A stretch of DNA of 64,000 nt from Tessaracoccus caeni (GTDB lineage: Bacteria; Actinomycetota; Actinomycetes; Propionibacteriales; Propionibacteriaceae), in contig NZ_JARGDO010000005.1 of the NCBI RefSeq assembly GCF_029211185.1, positions 1 to 64,000 on the forward strand, in the 5' to 3' direction. The first letter of the stretch is position 1. Each line of letters starts with the position of its first letter. A program made the position numbers and the translations under genes. The notes beneath the pieces were generated by a model. That model ran no database searches and was not told the origin of the DNA. It was given only the letters and a program-made list of their open reading frames with translations. Of this stretch, positions 59,022 to 64,000 are shown piece after piece.

Positions 59022-59960
59022 TCACTCGGCTAGGGCATCGAGCCTCGGGGTCGCGGACGGCTGAGCCAGCTCAGGCACGTCCTCCGGCTCGGCCTTGCTC
59101 TGGGTGACATTCTCGAGGAGCGTCTGCAACACGCTGGTGAGGTTGGTGCGGTAGTCGCCCTCGAAATCGCGCAGGGCGCCCACCTTCTGCGTCAGCGACT
59201 TCTGCTCGCGCTCGAGCTCGGCGAGGAGTTCCTCGCGGCGCACGCTCACTTCCTGCTCCACCTCGGCCGCGCGGCCCTCGGCCGCCGAGGTCATGGACTC
59301 GGCGCTGGACCGAGCCTCGGACTCGATCCGGTCGGCGTGGGCCTGCGCGTCGGTCTTGATCTCGCTGGCGCGCTGCTCGGCCTCGGCCAGCTTGCGCTTG
59401 GCCTCGATCTCCGCCTCGGCGACGAGGGTCGTGGCCTGGTCGGTGGCCATCTGCAGCAAGCGGGTGACGGCGGGAGCCGCCTCCTGGCTGGTGGTGACGA
59501 CGAGCTGCTCGGTGGGAGCGTCGGCGTGGCTGGCGATGCGCTGGGCGTGGGCCTGATCCAGCTGGGCGCGCACGTCGGCCAGCTGGCTGCGCAGCTGCTG
59601 GTTCTGGGCGCTGAGCTCCTTGACCTGGTCTTCGGAGTCGGTGCCGGCGGACAGGCTGGCGTTGAGGGTGTTCAGGCGCTCGATCTCGGCGCGCAGCTCC
59701 TCGAGTTCGCCGTCGCGGGCGGCGAGCGCCTCGCGCAGCGACTGCAGCTCAGAGTCATCGATGGGAGCGTCGCCGCTGATCGCGGACGACTGCAGGGACT
59801 CCAGCTCGCGGCGGATGAGGTCGCGCTCGTTCTCGAACTGGCGGAAGGTCTCCTCGACCTTGTCGATGAACAGGTCAACGTCGGTGACCTTGTAACCGTT
59901 CTCATTTCGCCGCGCCATGCGGAAGCGAATCTGGGCTACCTCGTCCAGCGTCAAGCTCAT
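59022..59960 (-). CDS. divIVA: DivIVA/Wag31 polar growth scaffold
   Basis: A coiled-coil protein of 312 residues that marks poles and directs wall growth in actinobacteria. The conserved N-terminus (1-40) has ARRNENGYKVTDVDLFIDKV and the membrane-binding basic/hydrophobic patch. Two long coiled-coil regions follow (about 40-130 and 175-270), separated by an Ala/Thr-rich linker. It has its own terminator. In the usual cluster yggT lies between divIVA and sepF; here the 154-bp gap holds no gene. Confidence 0.94.
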   Translation of the reverse strand: MSLTLDEVAQIRFRMARRNENGYKVTDVDLFIDKVEETFRQFENERDLIRRELESLQSSAISGDAPIDDSELQSLREALAARDGELEELRAEIERLNTLNASLSAGTDSEDQVKELSAQNQQLRSQLADVRAQLDQAHAQRIASHADAPTEQLVVTTSQEAAPAVTRLLQMATDQATTLVAEAEIEAKRKLAEAEQRASEIKTDAQAHADRIESEARSSAESMTSAAEGRAAEVEQEVSVRREELLAELEREQKSLTQKVGALRDFEGDYRTNLTSVLQTLLENVTQSKAEPEDVPELAQPSATPRLDALAE

Positions 59961-60114
59961 GTCTGCTCCAACTTCTCGCCCGAGGCCCGGCCAACGGCCC
60001 GACCGAGACGGTCTTGTTTATCGAAATCTCAGGTTAGCGTAGCTCGTGGCGTCAAGCACCCGCAGACGACGGGGCGGACCAGGCGGGAACAGGCCCCTCA
60101 GTTTGAGCTGAAAC

Positions 60115-60603
60115 TCAGCTTTGGTTGAAGAAGCCGCCGCTGGCGATCCGCTGCTTGTCCTCCGGGCCGACCACCAGGTTGTGCGGGCACAGCAGGAAGA
60201 CCTTGGCCGACACACGCTCGATGTTGCCGCGCAGACCGAAGATCAGGCCCGCCGCGAAGTCGACCAGACGGCGGTCGTCGCCCTCCTCCATGTCGGAGAG
60301 GTTCATGATGACGGGAATCCCGTCGCGGAAGTTCTCGCCGATCACGCGCGCTTCGTTGAAGGAACGCGGCCGCACCGAGATGATGCGGCTCAGGTCGGCG
60401 ACCTCCGGCTCGGCCACGGGGGCGAGACGGTTGCGCTGCTGCGGCTGTGGCAATGGAGTCACGCTGCTCTCCTCATATTGCACCTGCTCGTCGACGTAGA
60501 CGTCCTCGGTGAGTTCACCCACGACGCCGTCATGGGACTCGTCGTCGCGGTATCGGTCGTCCACGACGAGGCCGATCCACTCGCCTACCCTTCGTAGTCC
60601 CAC
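60115..60603 (-). CDS. sepF: SepF cell-division protein
   Basis: Membrane-binding partner that anchors and bundles FtsZ. The 162-residue protein starts with GTG 60603 (GGAG upstream). Residues 1-12 form the amphipathic membrane helix, an acidic and Gln/Pro-rich linker follows to about 65, then the SepF core with ISVRPRSFNEARVIGENFRD and the GLRGNIERVSAKVFLLCP strand-turn-strand. A palindromic repeat separates it from ftsZ. Confidence 0.94.
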   Translation of the reverse strand: MGLRRVGEWIGLVVDDRYRDDESHDGVVGELTEDVYVDEQVQYEESSVTPLPQPQQRNRLAPVAEPEVADLSRIISVRPRSFNEARVIGENFRDGIPVIMNLSDMEEGDDRRLVDFAAGLIFGLRGNIERVSAKVFLLCPHNLVVGPEDKQRIASGGFFNQS

Positions 60604-60690
60604 GATGCCTCTCCTTAAGCTCGGTTGGTCACGAGGTTAGCGCGCCCGTGACCCCATCACGGACGCGACATACCGGAGCCGCGACCATTT

Positions 60691-60731
60691 AGAGATTCCG
60701 CCAGCAGGTGGCACCTGCTGGCGGAATTTCC
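60691..60731. repeat. Palindromic repeat between ftsZ and sepF (variant)
   Basis: AGAGATTCCGCCAGCAGGTG and its near-complement. Compensating changes in both arms, relative to the copies at 46996 and 58801, keep the hairpin. It abuts the ftsZ stop and may work as its terminator on the minus strand. Confidence 0.78.
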
Positions 60732-61888
60732 TACTTCATGAAGTCGGGAACGTCGAGCCCGTCGTCGAAGGCGGGAGCGGCGGGAGGAGCGCTCGGGGCG
60801 ACCGGCTCGGCCGGCGGCGGCGTGTAGGCCGCGGCGGGCGGGGTGCTGGTCACGGGCGTGTAGATCGCTCCGGTCTGCTGCGGACGGGCCTGCGACGAGA
60901 GGCGCGGCTCGGTGCGGACCGTGGGGCGCTTGGTGGGCTGCCCCCCGTCGAAGCCGGCGGCGATGACGGTGACCCGCACCTCGTCGCCGAGGGCATCGTC
61001 GATGACGGTGCCGAAGATGATGTTGGCCTCGTCGTGCGCGGCCTGCTCGATGAGCTCGGCGGCGGCGGAGACCTCGAACAGGCCAAGGTCGGAGCCACCG
61101 GCGATCGAGAGCAGCACGCCGTGCGCGCCGTCGATGCTGGCCTCGAGCAGCGGCGACGAGATGGCCATCTCGGCGGCGGCCCGGGCGCGATCCTCACCAC
61201 GAGCGGAGCCGATGCCCATGAGGGCGGAGCCCGCCTGGCTCATGATCGACTTCACGTCGGCGAAGTCGAGGTTGATCAGGCCCGGCGTGGTGATCAGGTC
61301 GGTGATGCCGGAGACGCCCTGCATCAGCACCTGGTCGGCCTGCTTGAAGGCGTCGAGGATGGCGACCTGGTGGTCGGTCATCTGCAGCAGCTTGTCGTTG
61401 GGGATGACGATCAGGGTGTCGACCTCGTCGCGCAGCGCCTCGATGCCCGACTCCGCCTGCGTGGAGCGACGACGCCCCTCGAAGGAGAACGGGCGGGTCA
61501 CGACGCCGATGGTGAGGGCGCCGAGCGAGCGGGCGATCTTGGCGACGATCGGGGCGCCACCGGTGCCGGTTCCGCCGCCCTCGCCTGCGGTCACGAAGAC
61601 CATGTCGGCGCCGCGCAGCGACTCCTCGATCTCGTCGGCGTGATCCTCTGCGGCCTGACGGCCCTTGGAGGGATCGGCGCCGGCGCCGAGGCCGCGGGTC
61701 AGCTCACGGCCGATGTCGAGCTTGACGTCGGCATCGCTCATCAGCAGCGCCTGCGCATCGGTGTTGATGGCGAGGAATTCCACGCCACGCAGTCCGGCTT
61801 CGATCATCCGGTTGACGGCATTCACGCCACCGCCGCCGACTCCGACCACCTTGATGACCGCCAGGTAATTCTGAGATGCGCTGGCCAT
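60731..61888 (-). CDS. ftsZ: Cell-division GTPase FtsZ
   Basis: Tubulin-like Z-ring protein of 385 residues. The start is the ATG giving [16 protein letters not shown]; an upstream ATG in the same frame has no ribosome site. Visible motifs are [22 protein letters not shown], the tubulin signature [12 protein letters not shown] and the T7 loop [15 protein letters not shown]. An Ala/Pro linker leads to the C-terminal peptide [11 protein letters not shown], which binds SepF and other partners in actinobacteria. It lies after murC-ftsQ, with a 140-bp gap to ftsQ. Confidence 0.97.
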   Translation of the reverse strand: MASASQNYLAVIKVVGVGGGGVNAVNRMIEAGLRGVEFLAINTDAQALLMSDADVKLDIGRELTRGLGAGADPSKGRQAAEDHADEIEESLRGADMVFVTAGEGGGTGTGGAPIVAKIARSLGALTIGVVTRPFSFEGRRRSTQAESGIEALRDEVDTLIVIPNDKLLQMTDHQVAILDAFKQADQVLMQGVSGITDLITTPGLINLDFADVKSIMSQAGSALMGIGSARGEDRARAAAEMAISSPLLEASIDGAHGVLLSIAGGSDLGLFEVSAAAELIEQAAHDEANIIFGTVIDDALGDEVRVTVIAAGFDGGQPTKRPTVRTEPRLSSQARPQQTGAIYTPVTSTPPAAAYTPPPAEPVAPSAPPAAPAFDDGLDVPDFMK

Positions 61889-62028
61889 GTTCCGCCTTCC
61901 GGTACAACCCCGATTGTTCACCCAGAGGTTATGGGCTGGGCTTGGCCGGCGTCCAACGAGACACGATCCTGAGCCGTTTTCACCTGAAGTTCAGGTTGAG
62001 GGTTTGGTTCAGGCTTGGTCGAGCCCCG

Positions 62029-62748
62029 CTATTTCGTGGTCGGGTGGTTCGGCGCGGACACGTCGTAGACGCGCGCCTCCACGCTCAGCAGGGCTGCCAG
62101 AACGTCGGCTTTGAGGCTGGAGTCGTCGGCGCTGCCCCACACCACCTCGCGGTTCTCCGGCAGGGTCAACACGATCTTGTCGACGCTCGGGTTGTTCATG
62201 GTGATCTGCTGGCCGTCCAGCGCGTCGGGCAGGTTGCTCACCACCGTGGCGATGTCGCGCAGCAGCCTGGTCTCGGCGTCACCCAGCTGGGCCACGGGAA
62301 CACCCTTCGGGGCCTTGGCGTCGGTATGGAACTCGACGCCGTCCTCATCGACCCAGACGTAGCCCTCGCTGCTCTTGCGCACGAAGACGAGCTCCCGCTC
62401 CACGATCTCGACGACGATCGCGTCCGGGAACGAGCGCGACGCCGCCACCGAGGCCACCGGATTCAAGGATCCGACGCGGGCCTCCACTGCACCCAGGTCG
62501 ACCCGCACCAGGGGCAGACCCGACGCCACGCCGGCGGCGGTCACGACGTCGTCCTTGCTCAGCAGCGACTCCCCTGACACCTCGACCCGTTTCACCACCA
62601 GCAGCGGCGAGAACCAGAACGCCCAGATCGCGACGCCGACGAGCAGCAGCACGACTCCCGCCACGACGGCGGCGATGAGACGACGCCGGCGGCGCCGGGC
62701 CTGTTCCGTGGCCTTGAGCGCACCGAAGGAGTTCGGCGTCGTGGTCAC
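62029..62748 (-). CDS. ftsQ: Cell-division protein FtsQ
   Basis: A single-pass membrane protein of 239 residues. A basic cytoplasmic start (EQARRRRRRLIAAVV), one helix (about 24-46), then the POTRA domain (about 55-125: VKRVEVSGESLLSKDDVVTA) and a beta domain to the end (WVDEDGVEF, GVPVAQLG). It recruits FtsL/FtsB at the septum. Its start overlaps the murC stop by four bases. Confidence 0.93.
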   Translation of the reverse strand: MTTTPNSFGALKATEQARRRRRRLIAAVVAGVVLLLVGVAIWAFWFSPLLVVKRVEVSGESLLSKDDVVTAAGVASGLPLVRVDLGAVEARVGSLNPVASVAASRSFPDAIVVEIVERELVFVRKSSEGYVWVDEDGVEFHTDAKAPKGVPVAQLGDAETRLLRDIATVVSNLPDALDGQQITMNNPSVDKIVLTLPENREVVWGSADDSSLKADVLAALLSVEARVYDVSAPNHPTTK

Positions 62749-64000
62749 CGCACCGCGCCGGGACGCTCGGCGAGCAGGTCGGCGAGCAGCGGGCCGACGA
62801 TGGTCACGTCGCCGCAGCCCAGGGTGATGATCAGGTCGCCGGGACGCGCGATGTCGTTCAGCGCCGCGGGAAGGTCGTACTTGTCGATCACGTAGACCAC
62901 CTCCTTCGCGCCGTGCTTGATGGCCTCGTCGACGACGAGCTGGCCGGTGACTCCCGGCACCGGATCCTCGCGCGCGCCGCAGATGTCGTTGATCACCGCG
63001 ATGTCTGCCAGGGTCATCACCTCGCCGAACTCGCTGGCGAAGTCGATGGTGCGCGAGTACAGGTGGGGCTGGAAGCAGGCGATCAGCCGCCCCTGCCTTC
63101 CGCTCTCCTCGTTGCTGGCGGTGACGGCCACCCGGGCGCCGGTCAGGGCCGCGCGGATCTCCGTGGGGTGGTGGGCGTAGTCGTCGTAGACGCGCACGCC
63201 GTCGAGATCGCAGATCAGCTGGAAGCGCCGAAGCGTTCCCACATAGGCCCCGACTGCGGTGAGGGCGTCGTCGTGGCTCAGGCCGAGAAGACGTCCGACG
63301 GCGTAGGAGGCGGAGGCGTTGACCAGGTTGTGGTCGCCGGGCACCTGCAGCACCAGCCGGCCCGACTCGTCGCCGTAGCTGAGGGTGGCGCTGATGCCGG
63401 TGCCCAGCGCCTTGGCATCGCTGACCCGCACGTCGGCATCCTCGGCGAGGCCGTAGCGCACGACGGTCTTATCAGTGGAGGCGAGTTCGTCCGCCAGCGC
63501 ACGCGAGCCCGGATCGTCGACGTTGATCACGACCGACTTGACGCCCGGCTGGCCCGCGAAACGCCGGTAGGCTGCCGCGTAGTTCTCGGGGGTGCCCCAG
63601 TTGACGAGGTGATCGGCCTCGATGTTGGTGATCACCGCGATCTCAGTGGGGTACTGCATGAACGAGCCGTCGGACTCGTCGGCCTCGATCACGAAGGCAG
63701 GGCCCGTGCCCAGCTCCGCGCTGGAGCCCGTGGCCGACAGCGGGCCGCCGATCACGTAGCTGGGGTCGCAGCCGGCGGCGACCAGCATCACGGCCGTCAT
63801 CGCGGTGGTGGTGGTCTTGCCGTGGGTGCCCGTCACGGACACGCCCCGCTTCCCGAGCATCAGCGCGGCGAGGGCGGCTGACCGGTGCCACACCCGCAGG
63901 CCTCGGCGACGGGCCTCGGCCAGCTCGGGGTTGGTCTCGCGCACGGCCGACGAGATGACGACGGTCTCGGCGTCGCCGAGCTGCGACGCATCGTGCCCGA
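62745..64000 (-). CDS. murC: UDP-N-acetylmuramate-L-alanine ligase, 5' end outside the window
   Basis: Adds L-Ala to UDP-MurNAc in cell-wall synthesis. About 418 codons are present and the frame runs off the right edge. The sequence before the first in-frame ATG (GHDASQLGDAETVVISSAV) is typical MurC N-terminal domain, so that ATG is not the start. The ATP loop is VSVTGTHGKTTTTAM, then IEADESDGSFMQY and NIEADHLVNWG, with the C-terminal domain DDYAHHPTEIRAAL. It is followed by ftsQ with a four-base overlap. Confidence 0.96.
   Translation of the reverse strand, partial: GHDASQLGDAETVVISSAVRETNPELAEARRRGLRVWHRSAALAALMLGKRGVSVTGTHGKTTTTAMTAVMLVAAGCDPSYVIGGPLSATGSSAELGTGPAFVIEADESDGSFMQYPTEIAVITNIEADHLVNWGTPENYAAAYRRFAGQPGVKSVVINVDDPGSRALADELASTDKTVVRYGLAEDADVRVSDAKALGTGISATLSYGDESGRLVLQVPGDHNLVNASASYAVGRLLGLSHDDALTAVGAYVGTLRRFQLICDLDGVRVYDDYAHHPTEIRAALTGARVAVTASNEESGRQGRLIACFQPHLYSRTIDFASEFGEVMTLADIAVINDICGAREDPVPGVTGQLVVDEAIKHGAKEVVYVIDKYDLPAALNDIARPGDLIITLGCGDVTIVGPLLADLLAERPGAVR

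Overview
The window is high-GC actinobacterial chromosome, most like a Propionibacteriaceae member of the Tessaracoccus/Propionibacterium type (an inference from content, not a database match). It carries WhiA, Wag31-type DivIVA, SepF, a mycothiol-dependent-isomerase-fold protein, an IdeR/DtxR-type box, a BioQ-type operator, an ANTAR response regulator (PdtaR type) and PafBC/RecA-NDp-type promoters. Many genes start with GTG, four-base ATGA/GTGA overlaps are common, and several transcripts look leaderless.

Layout. 0.1-6.2 kb (minus): glycolysis genes tpiA-pgk-gap, then whiA-yvcK-rapZ. 6.2-36.4 kb: accessory block. It holds an orphan excisionase-type antitoxin; a beta-glucoside PTS operon (GH1 phospho-beta-glucosidase, EII, BglG antiterminator) with a readable antiterminator/terminator leader; a SWIM zinc-finger/DUF6493-type pair; bioYMN; an (alpha/alpha)6 glycosidase; an eight-gene ferrous-iron operon (FTR1-P19-DUF2318-two permeases-ATPase-FMN lipoprotein-ApbE) behind an IdeR-type box; an alpha/beta hydrolase; flavohaemoglobin; a FitAB toxin-antitoxin; an esterase; and about 5 kb of broken insertion sequences around one lower-GC orphan gene. 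36.4-45.9 kb: uvrC, uvrA, uvrB with small neighbours. 45.9-47.0 kb: a repeat-rich strip with VapBC and a truncated MazG-like gene. 47.1-56.8 kb: MFS transporter, coaE, rpsA, sortase, polA, thioesterase, pdtaR, tRNA-Leu, pyk. 56.8-64 kb (minus): rluD-lspA-traR, divIVA, sepF, ftsZ, ftsQ and a partial murC (cell division and wall).

How it works together. uvrA, uvrB, uvrC and polA each carry the same motif, CTGTC(A/G)G-G, with the same 8-base spacing to a -10 box and 6-7 bases to the start codon, so excision repair and repair synthesis look co-induced from leaderless DNA-damage promoters. In many actinobacteria uvrC lies next to rapZ; here about 30 kb of accessory genes separates them, which suggests an insertion hot spot. 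The iron operon resembles the Campylobacter P19 locus but ends in a predicted flavinylated lipoprotein plus ApbE. A palindromic repeat family (core AGAGATTCCGCAGGTAGGTG) is scattered through 46-61 kb, twice as the ends of a 163-bp MITE-like unit.
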